Source of the DNA: Calamus simplicifolius
Taxonomy: Eukaryota; Streptophyta; Magnoliopsida; Arecales; Arecaceae
NCBI GenBank assembly: GCA_900491605.1
Contig: UESW01001610.1
Span: forward strand, 271,519-335,518
DNA length: 64,000 nt
Reading direction: 5' to 3'
In this document: positions 11,390-21,941 of the stretch, one piece after another
Layout: each line of letters starts with the position of its first letter
How positions within the stretch are numbered: the first letter of the stretch is position 1
Translations under genes and position numbers: made by a program
The notes under the pieces: generated by a model
Databases searched by the model: none
What the model was told of the DNA's origin: nothing
The model's input: only the letters and a program-made list of their open reading frames with translations

Positions 11390-12170
11390 TACTTGGCCCT
11401 GCCAAGGTTCGGAGAATTTGTTGCTCGGCCCAGCCGAGGTTCAGAGATTTTTACTTGGCCCTGCCAAGGTTCGGAGAATTTGTTGCTCAGCCCAGCTGAG
11501 GTTGGAGATTTTTACTTGGCCCTGCCAAGGTTCGAAGAATTTTGTTGCTCGGCCCAGCCGAGGTTCGGAGATTTTTACTTGGCCCTGCCAAGGTTTGGAG
11601 AATTTGTTGCTTGGCCCAGCCGAGGTTCGGAGATTTTTACTTGGCCCTGCCAAGGTTCGGAGAATTTGTTGCTCGGCCCAGCCGAGGTTCGGAGATTTTT
11701 ACTTGGCCCTGCTAAGGTTCGGAGAATTTGTTGCTTGGCCAAGCCGAGGTTCGGAGATTTTACTTGGCCCTGCCAAGGTTCGGAGAATTTATTGCTCGGC
11801 CCAGCCGAGGTTCGGAGATTTTTACTTGGCCCTGCCAAGGTTCAGAGAATTTGTTGCTCGGCCCAGCCGAGGTTCGAAGATTTTTACTTGGCCCTGCCAA
11901 GGTTCGGAGAATTTTGTTGCTCGGCCCAGCCGAGGTTCGAAGATTTTTACTTGGCCCTGCCAAGGTTCGGAGAATTTGTTGCTCGGCCCAGCCGAGGTTT
12001 GGAGATTTTTACTTGGCCCTGCCAAGGTTCGGAGAATTTTGTTGCTCGGCCCAGCCGAGGTTCAGAGATTTTTATTTGGCCCTGCCAAGGTTTGGAGAAT
12101 TTGTTGCTCGGCCCAGCCGAGGTTCGGAGATTTTTACTTGGCCCTGCCAAGGTTCGGAGATTTCCTGTGC
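11390..12170 (-). repeat. ~63-bp tandem array (about 12 units) in E2 3' region
   Basis: Regular units contain CTTGGCCCTGCCAAG and CTCGGCCCAGCCGAG, each flanked by GTTCGGAGA. Both motifs are short perfect or near-perfect inverted repeats, so RNA from either strand could fold into a string of small hairpins. Units differ by single bases and a 61-63 bp length. A 335-residue open frame (11333-12340, +) runs through the array but consists only of the repeated block. Confidence 0.92.
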
Positions 12171-12339
12171 AAATAGGCAACTCGGTCGTGCCGAGGATTG
12201 GTGAGCAGCACCTGTTTCTTTTCACAATCTTTGGCAACATAATGTGTGATGATTCACGTTGCAAATTACGAAAATACGTGCCGACAAGAAGGTATAATAA
12301 GGCATATCAAAATGGACTTATAGAGGACATACCCTATTG

Positions 12340-12674
12340 ATAATACTTATGGAGATTGTCTGAGTTCCACGTCCGGGGGACAGACTTTCCATTTAGATCT
12401 TGCAGCTTGTAGGTTCCCGGTCCAATGATCTCCGCCACTTAGTAGGGGCCTTCCCAATTTAGTGCCAGTTTTCCTTGCTCCAGCGGTTTGGAGACAGATG
12501 CTTTCCGGAGAACAAGGTCGCCGGGCGAGAAAGATCTCCCTTTGACTCTGGAGGCATGATAGCATCCGCGGATAGGGGGGTCCTATCTCCACGGGGATGA
12601 CAGCTTCTACGCCGAAGGCCATCCGGAACGGGATCTCGCCTGTGGGAACTCTCTGTGTGGTGCGGTAGATCCAC
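12340..12674 (-). pseudogene. Integrase C-terminal remnant of E2 (Tat lineage)
   Basis: Within the frame 12850-12347 the segment YRTTQRVPTGEIPFRMAFG followed by VEAVIPVEIG is the conserved region just after the integrase core in Tat-type gypsy elements. The same region in E3 (29315-29420) reads YRTTERIPTGQTLFRMAFGT. After it come frame-shifted remains of the tail. The catalytic D,D,E core is absent. The fragment borders the start of the repeat-rich 3' region, as in E3. Confidence 0.85.
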
Positions 12675-12784
12675 TGGCCGAGGTTGAAGCTGGACGTTGG
12701 ACTTCTATGAAGCATGGAGTCAAGAACTCCTTGTCTTGGCTTTATGACACCATCCTTCCTCACGCAAAAGGTGCCTAGGGGGCA

Positions 12785-12905
12785 ACGCGGCAGCCATAAA
12801 TGCCTTAATGATGGAAGGAGATAAGGCATTAAATGTAGGTAGATGCACATGGCCTTTATGAGGCCATAAATGCCTTGGTGCGCATAGCGCGGCTATGGAA
12901 GCCGA
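12785..12905 (-). mobile_element. LTR fragment inside E2 interior
   Basis: CAGCCATAAATGCCTTAATG and the following ~100 bp (GGCATTAAATG, GGCCTTTATGAGG, CATAAATGCCTTG) match the E2 LTR at about 8455-8572 and 14107-14225. It lies between the gag and integrase remnants, where pol should be. A piece of LTR in this position points to recombination or template switching when the deletion formed. Confidence 0.75.
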
Positions 12906-13363
12906 TCTGTTGTGCCAAGGCAGGAAGAAGGTGGAGACAGTGTCGAGTCGTGGCGAGAGGGCACCGGAGAGATGAATCGGGCCCGCCGAGATCTGAGGAG
13001 ATCCTTGTCGCAGCCCCCTTGCAGGACTAGTCTGGCCTCCTTAGGTCGACATGGGGGGTCCGCAACTCCATGCAGACCAGAAGAAGAAGTGGCTAGAGAA
13101 AGAGGAGCTGCGGCCTCTTCTGGGAGGCATGGAGGAGGGGTAGCTATAACTGGATGGGGAGCTGTATGGCGCTCCTGAACTAGACGGGTCAGGGCCTGGA
13201 CCTGCTGGACCAGTGTGGCGAATGGGTCCTGGGTCACTGGGACAGCTGGTGGCGACGGAGTCTCAGCTGGTGGCGGCGGCAGTGCCACGATACTCATCGG
13301 ATCGGGTCTCTGGGAGGCGACCCGGTCCTGGGCTTCAGAAGTTGCCCCTCTCCGATTAGCCAT
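12893..13363 (-). pseudogene. N-terminal gag remnant of E2
   Basis: The 156-residue frame starts MANRRGAT, about 85 bp downstream of the primer site, and has a Pro/Ala-rich beginning and an ATLVQQVQALTRLVQE helix. The start of E3 gag at 16693 has the same pattern (MAKRKRAT, then ATLVQQV). After about 100 residues the frame leaves recognisable gag and the element jumps to LTR-like and integrase sequence. It lacks the capsid core and the Cys/His motif. Confidence 0.8.
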
Positions 13364-13428
13364 TGGAGAGGTTCTCTTCCAGATCGAGATCCTTGTCTCC
13401 TTTTTTCAAGTTTAATGGGACTTGAGGC

Positions 13429-13446
13429 CCTTCCTCTAGCGCCAAT
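13429..13446 (-). other. E2 primer binding site
   Basis: On the minus strand ATTGGCGCTAGAGGAAGG lies directly inside the 5' LTR end. The E3 site at 16611-16628 is ATTAGTGCTAGAAGAAGG. It is not the initiator tRNA-Met type used by E1, E4, E5, E6; TTGGCGC is the start seen in Tat/Athila primer sites. The priming tRNA cannot be fixed by eye. Confidence 0.75.
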
Positions 13447-13447
13447 C

Positions 13448-14820
13448 TATTGCCGCTAAAATCTGTCCTCCGGCTCGGGCGCGATCGGGCTGCAGCGTGG
13501 GCTCCCTCCTAGGCGGACTTGCAAGACAGTCCTCACGCAAGAGGCGTTGGGGGTGGCCCTCTGCGGAAGACCCTCCGACGCCCAAGTCAGTGGAAACCAG
13601 CAATCAACAAATATGGGGAGAACGATCCCCCAGGAAGAGTTCCTTCGAGCTCTCGTGGGAGCTTTCATGGCGGAGTGTGAGAACTGCGAATGAAAAATGG
13701 CGTAGAATAGCCGTACCTGAGAGGCTTGAGGGTGGTAGTATTTATAGGCGGTCACCTGACTTCTTGGACGTGCTCTGAATGAGGTCTGAAAGTTGTTGGG
13801 ATTCGAAACGGATTCGAATCAAGTTGTTACAGGGCCGGTAGGATCCATATCTGGTTAGTTAGAGGATCGACGGCTGGGAGGCGAGGAGAGCTGGCCGATG
13901 GCTTGAGACTCAATGGCGGCGTGGTCCCTAGGCCACTATTGTAGGTCCTAGGCCACGTCTTGGCATGATTCCTTGTTTGGAATCTTATTCTGTTACAGTG
14001 AATTTGAACTCTCCCGCGCCAGATTCCGCAGAGATGTTGTGGTTCAATCATCATGGCTGGCGGAGGCTCTGCGGAGGTAGGTGCCGAGGCATAAAGGGCG
14101 AACGTGATAGCCATAAATGCCTTAATGCAGGGAAGAAAATAAGGCATTGAATGCCTTAAAGCAGGTGGATATATGTGGCCTTTATGAGGTCATAAATGCC
14201 TTGATGCAAAAGACATAGCGTGGTTGCGAAGGCCGAACTATATTTGTCGAACTATATTGCCGAGGCATGTTGGCCGAACTATATTTGCCTAGGCATGTTG
14301 GCCGAGCTATGCTGGCTGAGCTATGTTGGCTGAGCTATGCTAAAGCTGGCTGATGCTGAGGCTGGCCGAGCTATGCTGGCCGAGCTATGTTGGCCGAGCT
14401 ATGCTGAAGCTGGCTGAGGCTGAGGCTGGCCGAGCTATGCTGAAGCTGGCTCAGGCTGAGGCTGGCCGAGCTATGTTGGCCGAAGTATATTTGCCGAACT
14501 ATATTTTCCGAGGCATGTTGGCTCTCTTTTTATTCCATTAAATGCTGGCTAAGTCATTATGACCGTTTCTGCACCATTAAATGCTCCAGCCTATTGATTT
14601 GACTATCAGATATTAATGAGGGGGCCCTTGGGAGAACCCACATACATGACGTGGCTCCTTTTTTTTTTTTCCTCTTATCCTTTTTCTTCATTATGAGGAG
14701 ACTCTTGTTGCTAGAATGTCGTGCTAACCGGCCAACTGACAAGTAGGGCATTTGGACTGAGCATAATTCCATCACCGATGTGAATGATCAACAATACAAT
14801 AACGATTTTATCCTTTGTCA
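13448..14820 (-). mobile_element. E2 5' LTR (right copy)
   Basis: This matches 7797-9169 over its full length with scattered differences, including TATTGCC in place of TGTTGCC at the inner end and TTTGTCA in place of CATCA at the outer end. GTATC follows at 14821-14825. The differences between LTRs indicate an old insertion. Confidence 0.9.
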
Positions 14821-14825
14821 GTATC

Positions 14826-15728
14826 TATTTCTAGAAGGTGCAAGGATAATTTTGAGGTTCCTGAAGAAGGAAGGTATCAGCCTTTAATTTTTTTTATTTT
14901 CTTTTAGAATAAAAAGTGACCAATGAGCGTCGTGGACTCTGCTAAGATGGGAATTTAATGATATAAAAAGTGCAAAAGTATCAGCCGGCTACAAGCAGGC
15001 TCTCACGTACGCTAAAACAAAGAGCTGGTTTCCATGATAGAAAACTTTTTTTATCAACGTGTCATCATCACTGCCCGTTGAAAGAAAGTAGCATTACGTC
15101 TACCATCAGGCTATTTGTCTTCGCCCGCATAAATGCATGCCAAAAAAGAATCATCGAGTCAAAGTTGCCGGCTGGTTAAAAATTCAGCGAATTGAAAGCC
15201 ACAAGAGCGACAAGGTGGTCGGCCATGGGTGCCTTTGAAAATTGACATGGCAATATATATGGATTTGAGAGTCTTAAAATATTATTTACGGCCGTAAATT
15301 TTAAATGGATCACTTTATTCGTTGCTCGAGTCTTGATCAAGTAGTCGGCTGTTGCATTCTTTCCTTTTCAAATGGAAAGAAATTTCCACCATTCTACCAA
15401 TCATTCGTACCGAACAAATGTTGTCACTGTTATAACCTCAATCATGTTGAACCAAATTGAATGTGCTTGATCGAGACCTGATCAAATTTCATCCCATAGC
15501 ATCATCTTTGATCAATACTTGACCGATCAAATAAGGCAGAGCGGAGTCAATTGAAAAACATAAAGATTGCGCATCTCTCCCTCTAGAAATTCTGAAAGTT
15601 TGCTATTATATCTTCCCACAAAGGCATTTAGGATCATTGCCATTTCGCCAAAGACGGTCAAAGGAGAAGAACAGATCTCTCAAAACGCAAACAGAAAGGG
15701 AAGCTGTGAGGTAACATGATCCCTCATA
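14826..15728. other. Intergenic between E2 and E3
   Basis: No gene is recognised. About 15080-15252 matches 45285-45517 on the far side of E3 (shared blocks GTCTACCATCAGGC, CTTCGCCCGCA.AAATGCATG, GTTGCCGGCTGGTTAAAAAT and TCAG.GAATTGAAAGCCA). About 15370-15450 loosely matches 6525-6600. ACTAA at 15729-15733 is the left target duplication of E3. Confidence 0.65.
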
Positions 15729-15733
15729 ACTAA

Positions 15734-16609
15734 TAATGAGGGGTAAAATTATCATTGCATTAATATTCATGCACACCATCATCGGTGAGAGATCGAGACC
15801 AATCTCGGCATCCCATCAGCTAGCTGTCACGTCTGAAAAATGGCAGAGCCGAATCATCTTCAGCAGAGTCAAGTCATATCGGCAAATCGAGCTATTCTCA
15901 TACCTCGACAAACCAAATCATTCTCATGCCTTAGCGAATCGAGCTATTCTCATGCCTCGGCAAACTGAATTACTTCTATGCCCCGGCCAGACCAAGGTGT
16001 TTAAGCACCTCTGTAAAATTAAGCGCGGGAGAGTTTAAATTCATGATAGTTGAACAAGACCTCAAACGAAAAATTATGCAAACAATACCGGAAGTGGTTT
16101 AAGGCCTACAGAAGTGGCCTAGGGCCTACAGAATCGCTAAATCTCAAAGCATCAACCAACTCTCCTGGCCATTGATCCTCTAACTAATTAGATACTAATC
16201 CCACCGGCCTCGTAACAAACTTGATTTGAATCCGATTCGAATCTGAACGGTTTTTGGACTCCCTCTGATGTGCCCAAGGAATCAGATGATCACCTATAAA
16301 TACCCTAGTCCTAAAGTCTCTCAGGTATGCTTTCACTGATATTCTAACTAAAAACTCCATTAAAGCTTGAGCAGAGCTTTGAGTTCTCGAGAGACTATTC
16401 ATCTTAAGGAACTCTTCTGCGAGAGCCTTCTCCTCACATCTGCTTGTTGTGAATTTCCACTAACTTGGGCATCAGAGGGTCTTTCGCAGAGGGCTACCCC
16501 AGACACTCTTTGTGAGGACTGTCTTGCAGGTTCTAGCCATGCGAGAGATCAGCGTCCAGGTCCGGAGCCAAGCTGCACTTGAGTCGGAGAGCGGATTTTT
16601 GCGGCAACA
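15734..16609 (+). mobile_element. E3 5' LTR (876 bp)
   Basis: It begins TAATGAGGGG (TG mutated to TA; the 3' copy reads TGATGAGGGG) and ends GCGGCAACA. About 15890-15990 holds ~33-bp units with CCTCGGCAAAC and GAGCTATTCTCATGCC, related to the CTCGG motif of the 3' arrays. A TATA-like box is at 16294-16302. Confidence 0.9.
16294..16302 (+). promoter_or_regulatory. Putative TATA box of E3 LTR
   Basis: CTATAAATA lies about 315 bp before the LTR end. The 3' LTR has TTATAAATA at 36490-36498 and the duplicated remnant has the same at 44128-44136. Conservation of position makes it the likely U3 promoter. Confidence 0.55.
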
Positions 16610-16610
16610 A

Positions 16611-16628
16611 ATTAGTGCTAGAAGAAGG
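16611..16628 (+). other. E3 primer binding site
   Basis: ATTAGTGCTAGAAGAAGG directly follows the 5' LTR and aligns with the E2 site. Two changes from TTGGCGC probably reflect decay. Confidence 0.7.
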
Positions 16629-16692
16629 GCCTCAAGTTCCATAAACTTGTAATCCAGGAGACAAGGTTCAAAATCAGAAGAAGAATCCTCTA

Positions 16693-18200
16693 ATGGCCAA
16701 ACGGAAGAGAGCCACATCTGATGCTCAAGATCAGGCTGCCTCTCAAAGGCCTGATCCAATCAACAATGTAGCACCTCTGCTATCACCGCCAGCTGAAACC
16801 CCTTCGCCATCGGCGACAGCGGTGACGCTAGACTAGTTTGCTACCCTGGTTCAGCAAGTCTAGGCACTGACCCAGTTGGTCCAGGGACTCCAGGGGATTT
16901 TCTGTCCAGCTACTCCTGCTTTGCAGCTTCGTGAGAAGGCAGCTGGTCCCGTCCCACTAACGATTTCTTCCCCCAATCTGCCTGAGGCTGCAGATTATCT
17001 TCACCGACCCACAAAGGCCAAGCCAGCGCCACAATGGGCTAGAGAGAAGAGCCCACTCAGATCTCGATGAGCTCATTCTCTTTCTTCGACGTCTTCTCAA
17101 GATTCTACGCCATTGTCGTCTTTCCATCGCCCAATCCCTCCTACCACTCTGGATGAAGGGATTAGGCAGCAGATGCAGGAGATGCATCGAGAATGGCATC
17201 AGGAACTGGATGCTGCTAAGCAAGCCCCTCCATCCCAGCCAAGGGTGGAGCAGGGCTTTCCTTTCTCTGAGGGTATTATGCGGAAAGTGATCCCTCCCCA
17301 TGTAAAGCTCTCCGCCATCGAGCCATATCATGGATCTGCTAATCCCGACGACCACTTGTGTAGTTTTAGATCCATCATGATGTTCCATGGAGCATCGGAC
17401 GTGATCCTCTACTGAGCCTTCCCCTCTACTCTTAAGAGATCTGCTAGAACTTGGTTTAACAGCCTGAAGCCAGGTTCCATTGATTCCTTTGACGAGCTGA
17501 GTCATTTGTTCATCAGCCAGTTCATTAGCAGCCATTGCCAATGACGGAGATCCGATTCCCTCTCTGAAGTCAAGCAGCGGGAGGAGAATCTCTGAAGAAC
17601 TACCTTGGCCATTTCAACACGGGCCTTCTGGAAGTCGACCACCTCAATCACGAGGTAGCTATGTCTACCTTGGTAGGAGGAGTATTGAAGGAAGGGGACT
17701 TCTACTTGGCTCTGAAAGTTAATTATCCGAAGAGCCTCTATGATATGATGTCCTTGGTGGATAAGTACGCCAAGGTCAAAAAATTGCGAGGTCGGCTCGA
17801 GCCGAACAATCGAAGAAGGAGGAAAAAGGCTTAGAGAAACATCGATCCTTTCATCGTGCCAGCCTGCCTCGTCGCCAAAGAGCTCCTCCACCACCTCCTC
17901 GAGACCGAACCCAAAGCCTAGCTCGGAGGTTTGATCGATACACTCCTCTCACCATGCCAAGAGCGTAAATCCTGATGAAAATTGAGCACCAAATTCCTCG
18001 GCCTCCTCTCCGGGGCAATGCGACTTGGTGGGACATGACCAAGTATTGCTGCTTCCATTGAGACCATGGCTATGATACCGAGGAGTGCTGGCAGCTCCAG
18101 AATGAGATTGAACCGCTAATTCGATGGGGCAGGCTGGACCGATTTAGGAGGGCGCCTGAGCCGAACAATGAAGGAAATCACTAGCCCAAGCCTTGCCAGC
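16693..18200 (+). pseudogene. gag pseudogene of E3 (Tat lineage)
   Basis: It starts MAKRKRAT at 16693, homologous to the E2 gag start, and has a Pro-rich linker. The segment 17113-17415 then holds the beginning of the retrotransposon gag core (VKLSAIEPYHGSANPDDHLC). After a stop at about 17413 come ARTWFNSLKPGSIDSFDELS and FISQFISS, the conserved centre of the gag domain. Near 18040-18110 a CCFH..DHGYDTEEC motif matches the C-terminal Cys/His signature of Tat gag. Several in-frame stops break it. Gag would form the virus-like particle that packages element RNA. Confidence 0.85.
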
Positions 18201-18238
18201 TCCCTCCACCGAATCCTCCAGTTATCGGCAACATCAAT

Positions 18239-18571
18239 ATGATAGTGGCGACCGGTCCTTCATCGAATTGGCTAGATGAGGAGGAGAATCCACCAAAAAA
18301 GACTCGAGTAGACGAGCTCTTCTTTTCTGACGAAGACCTTCAGGAGGTACAGTACCCTCATGATGATGCCCTAGTTGTATCTCTGAATATGAACGGCTAT
18401 GATGTATACCGCATTCTGATTGATAGTGGAAGCTCTGTTAATGTTTTGTATTTTGATGCCTTTGTGAGATTGAATTTTCAGACGGAAAGCCTTCGAGCCA
18501 TAGAATCCATCCTAGTAGGTTTTACAAGCGACTCCAAAATCCCCGAGGGAGTTATCACTTTAATAGTTTGA
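18239..18571 (+). pseudogene. Aspartic protease region of E3
   Basis: The 110-residue open stretch contains ILIDSGSSVNVLYFDAF; the DSG triad with following hydrophobics is the active site of retroviral-type aspartic proteases, which cut the Gag-Pol polyprotein. The second structural half (GFTSDSKIPEGVI) follows. The catalytic residues look intact, but the frame closes at 18571 and adjoining regions are out of frame. No independent function is likely. Confidence 0.85.
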
Positions 18572-18589
18572 GCAGGCACTTAATTCAGT

Positions 18590-19031
18590 GTAGCTACTAC
18601 ACCTATGGATTTTCTTGTGACCAAGCTCCGGTCCCCTTACAATGCTATCCTCAACAGACCGGGACAAGTATCTCTCAAAGCCATCATTTTCATTCGTCAT
18701 CTCGCCATGAAATTTTCCACCGAATGGGGGGTGGGGGTTGTCCGAGGAAGTCAAATTATAGCTCAACATTGCTTTGTCACTGACCTTCAATCCAGGAAGC
18801 CCAAGGTTGATGAGCTGGATGCTCGGAAAGATTTTGCCGAACAGCGAGGAGAGCCAGTCAAGGAATTAGAGGATGTGCCACTCGACGAAGCTCGGCCCGA
18901 CCTAACCATAAGGGTTGGGTCACAACTGAAGAAAAAGCCTCGGCAAGACTTTGTTGAGTTCCTTCGGAAGAATGCTGACGTTTTTTCCTGGTTCGCATCG
19001 GACATGCCTAGAATTAACCCGGATGTCTTGG
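18590..19031 (+). pseudogene. Connector and RT N-terminus of E3, interrupted by E4
   Basis: From 18605 a frame reads the protease/RT connector (MDFLVTKLRSPYNAILNRPG, a conserved Tat motif) and the region before RT (FLRKNADVFSWFASDMPRIN). The frame runs to DVLV at 19026-19031, where the E4 LTR starts. The coding sequence resumes at 26735. Reading past the junction into the LTR gives a false C-terminus. Confidence 0.85.
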
Positions 19032-20214
19032 TGGTGCGGACACCAGGCTCAGGAAGAGGCTTCAACAACTTTAGCTAGATTCTTTATGGATGGAAGATTA
19101 AATTAAGTTTTAAACCTGTATTTATTTTCCATTTGAGCAATTGACTGTATTTGTTTGATTGAGTCATGTTTAAGTTCTTTATTGCAATTGAGTCAAAAAG
19201 AATCCAGCCCAAAATCTGATCTGGTTCAGCACAAAAAGAATGGGTGCATGGTCATGAAGTTACCAACATTGAAGCCATATCATCATGCCACATCAACAAG
19301 GAAGGTCGCCTAATGAATAGAAAGATTTTGAATTAAGTCAAAGTCCCAACAACCGTATCTTCTTGGGAACCGCCTCCATAACCACATTCTCTTATCATGG
19401 GAAGCCCCACATTCTCCTCTTCGCACATCTCATCTTGGAAACCACCTCCACCAGTCAAGGGACGTCCATATTGAAAACTACCTCCACAAATCATGGGACA
19501 CTCACATTGATGCCCACATTGAAAACTACCTCCACAAATCATGAGACACCCCACATTCTTCTCTTCGCTGGCCAAGATCTTCTTCCTCTAATGATAATAT
19601 GGTGTAAGTGCTTGGTAGTCTATAAAAATGGCTCCTGGCTTTTTGTAAAAAGAAGATGATTAATGAAATTTTCTTGAGAAAATCCCCTGCTTGTTAGATG
19701 AGTCCCCTGTGAGAGGGTAGGCATGAGGCCTGGTGTCTATTTATATCATCTACATTTTATCCTCCTTTCCCCACTTTGCTTCAAGCCCATTTTCAACCGA
19801 TCAAAGATCCCTGGCTTCCATGGTTCCAAAGTTGCAGGTTGTTCCCACCATGAATTAAGGTACAGAAGCTTACAATATGGTGGAATCCCTTATCATCCTC
19901 AAGTTCCTTCCTTGAGTGCATCAATTTTACTTAAGTTTAATAATTACTGGGAGAACCCTCTTTAAAATCCTTTTAGATATGCAATTATTAGATTTACTTA
20001 GCCTTAATCTGAGTGGTTTCTTAACCACAATGATTCGCTTCTTTATTACTTTGTTTAAATTCTAAATTCAAACTTTGTTTAGTCTTCTAAGTTCCCTCCA
20101 TAAAATTTCTAGTTCTTAAACAATGAGTGAATGCATGTGTTATTTTACTTAATTGTTTATTTAATCTTTACTAATTCTCTTAGAAATACATCCCACGTTG
20201 GTTGTCCCACATCA
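19032..20214 (+). mobile_element. E4 5' LTR
   Basis: It matches 25550-26729 throughout with scattered substitutions. A block of short imperfect repeats with CCTCCACAAATCATG lies at about 19366-19566. A possible TATA box (CTATTTATAT) is near 19738. Many small differences between LTRs show the insertion is not recent. Confidence 0.92.
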
Positions 20215-20217
20215 TCA

Positions 20218-20235
20218 TGGTATCAGAGCCTGGTT
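20218..20235 (+). other. E4 primer binding site (initiator tRNA-Met type)
   Basis: TGGTATCAGAGCCTGGTT lies 3 bp after the LTR end and complements the 3' end of plant initiator tRNA-Met. Confidence 0.9.
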
Positions 20236-20783
20236 GGTTAGGGCGAAATTTCTAGTTTTGCTTGCTCGCTGGATTATCTGAATATTGCAGCATATAGTCT
20301 GATGTTTTAATTGTTGCAGTGTGTAGAAAATTCAAAATTTTATGATTTTTATTTTTCTAGATTCTTTGTAATTCAAAGTATTTTTCAGAATTTTCTCAGG
20401 CATTATTTCAAACTGTGAATGTTTTACCAGCCGAAATAAGGTCTAAGAATAGGTTCTGTTCTGTTTTCTAACTTGACTGGGTTCCAGGAACTACCCAGTA
20501 AAGCAATAAATTTTAAATTTAATTTTCTTTCACCTGGAGTATCATTATTGAGTTAAGAGTGTTCTGTAAATTTTTATGAATTTTTTGAATATGTTACATA
20601 ACACTCTCCTGCATCACTTTGGAGTTGCAACACACACAAAAATTCTGCACATGATTTTAGGATTCATATGAATGTTGCATACATCTCATGATAAATCAAG
20701 TTAAGGGCTTGTGTGCCTAATTGCACTGCATGACAACTAGGTTAGGTACACCCTACCAAATTTAAGCTCAATCAAGTGCAACC
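20236..20783 (+). other. E4 untranslated leader
   Basis: About 550 bp, AT-rich, between the PBS and the gag ATG. No frame or obvious structure is seen. Confidence 0.7.
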
Positions 20784-21941
20784 ATGGATCAAAATTTTGA
20801 GACCTTGATGAAAACCCTGAATGATCAAATGGCCCGACTAAACCAAAATCTGACTGATCAATTGACCTAGACCACCCAAAGCATAACTGATCAAATGACC
20901 CATATCACTTTTAGGCTTGACCAATTAGAGGCAGGTACTCCTACAAGAGCCTAGGAGGCCCAAATGGAATTAGAGCCTAAACCAGAGTTAAGTACACCCA
21001 TCAACCCTAGAAGAGCTCTACACCAAGACCTTTTTCCTAAACCCAATCCTAGAATGCATAATCAAAAACCTTTCTTTGAGCCAAATCCTAGAAGTCTCAA
21101 TTTTAATCGAGTCCATGACTCGAATCCTAGGAGAGCACTCCATGACCAAGCTTATGAGCCAAATCCTAGGAGACCCAATCAGGACCAAATGGACCAGTAT
21201 GACCGAACTCTTAGGAATATTATATTAGAAGCACCCACTTTTGATGGAAGTCTAGATCCTAAGGTTTATGTAGATTGGGAGGGCGAGATGGATCAGTATT
21301 TTGAGTGGTACAAAATGACTGAGGAAAGGAAGTACAAATTTCCAAAGCTTAGGTTAGTTCGTCAGGCTCGGTTATACTGGGGAAATGTTGAGAGATTCAT
21401 TAGACAGAGAGGTGATGTTCCCATAGTAACCTGAAGAGCAATGAAGCGTAGACTTAGAGAGAAGTACCTTCCCATGTCCTACTACCAAAGACTTCTAGAT
21501 CAGTGGCAGAGATTGACCCAAGGAACAAAGAGTGTAGCTAAGTACATTGCAAAGTTTGATGAATTTGTGATGAGATGCAATGTCGATGAGTCCGAATCAG
21601 TTACCTTATCTAGATTCAGAGCCGGATTAAGGGAAGAGATCCAGAAAGAGTTGTTCATGAGAGAAGTTCAAGATTTAGAGCTAGCCTATCAGATAGCACG
21701 CGATGCTGAGAGATTTCATAGGGGACCAGTTTATCGTAGACCAGAAACCCCTAGAACTAGTGCACCTAGTCAGCAGCCAGGACCAAGTCAGATGTGACCC
21801 AACCGGCCTAACCCTGGTATACCTCTGACTTGTAGAGATGATAAAGGAAAATCACCAGAAGTTCAGAGAAACCCAAACCGAAATGCTTGCTTCAAGTGTC
21901 ATCAGATAGGCCATTATGCGAGCAATTGCCCAAATAGAGCT
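20784..21941 (+). pseudogene. gag pseudogene of E4
   Basis: The start MDQNFETLMKTL at 20784 parallels the E5 start MDPNFELFMRTL. Stops at 20868 and near 21435 and 21797 break the frame. Between them lies the gag core: EAPTFDGSLDPKVYVDWEGE, FEWYKMTEERKYKF, then YLPMSYYQRLLDQWQRL and SRFRAGLREEIQKEL. A CCHC zinc knuckle (CFKCHQIGHYASNC) is at about 21888-21930 and would bind the RNA genome. The matching gag of E5 is better preserved in the first half. Confidence 0.92.

Larger units (their letters stand above)
7797..14820 (-). mobile_element. E2: non-autonomous Ty3/gypsy Tat-lineage element
   Basis: Two 1373-bp LTRs (7797-9169 and 13448-14820) bound a 4.3-kb interior, and the 5-bp duplication GTATC flanks the element at 7792-7796 and 14821-14825. 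Orientation is minus: the purine-rich tract abuts the left LTR and the primer site abuts the right one. The interior keeps a gag start (13363 to 12893) and an integrase tail (about 12674 to 12340) but lacks protease, RT and RNase H. It must have moved with enzymes supplied by an autonomous relative such as an intact E3-type element. Gag, integrase and PBS all resemble E3. Confidence 0.9.

Noticed and set aside
11333..12340. A 335-codon open frame and several overlapping frames on both strands in the E2 array
   Set aside because: They consist solely of the translated 63-bp repeat; the frame stays open because the unit lacks stops and is near a multiple of three.
20218..20235. tRNA-like sequence TGGTATCAGAGCC
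   Set aside because: It is a primer binding site complementary to a tRNA 3' end, not a tRNA gene; no cloverleaf is present.
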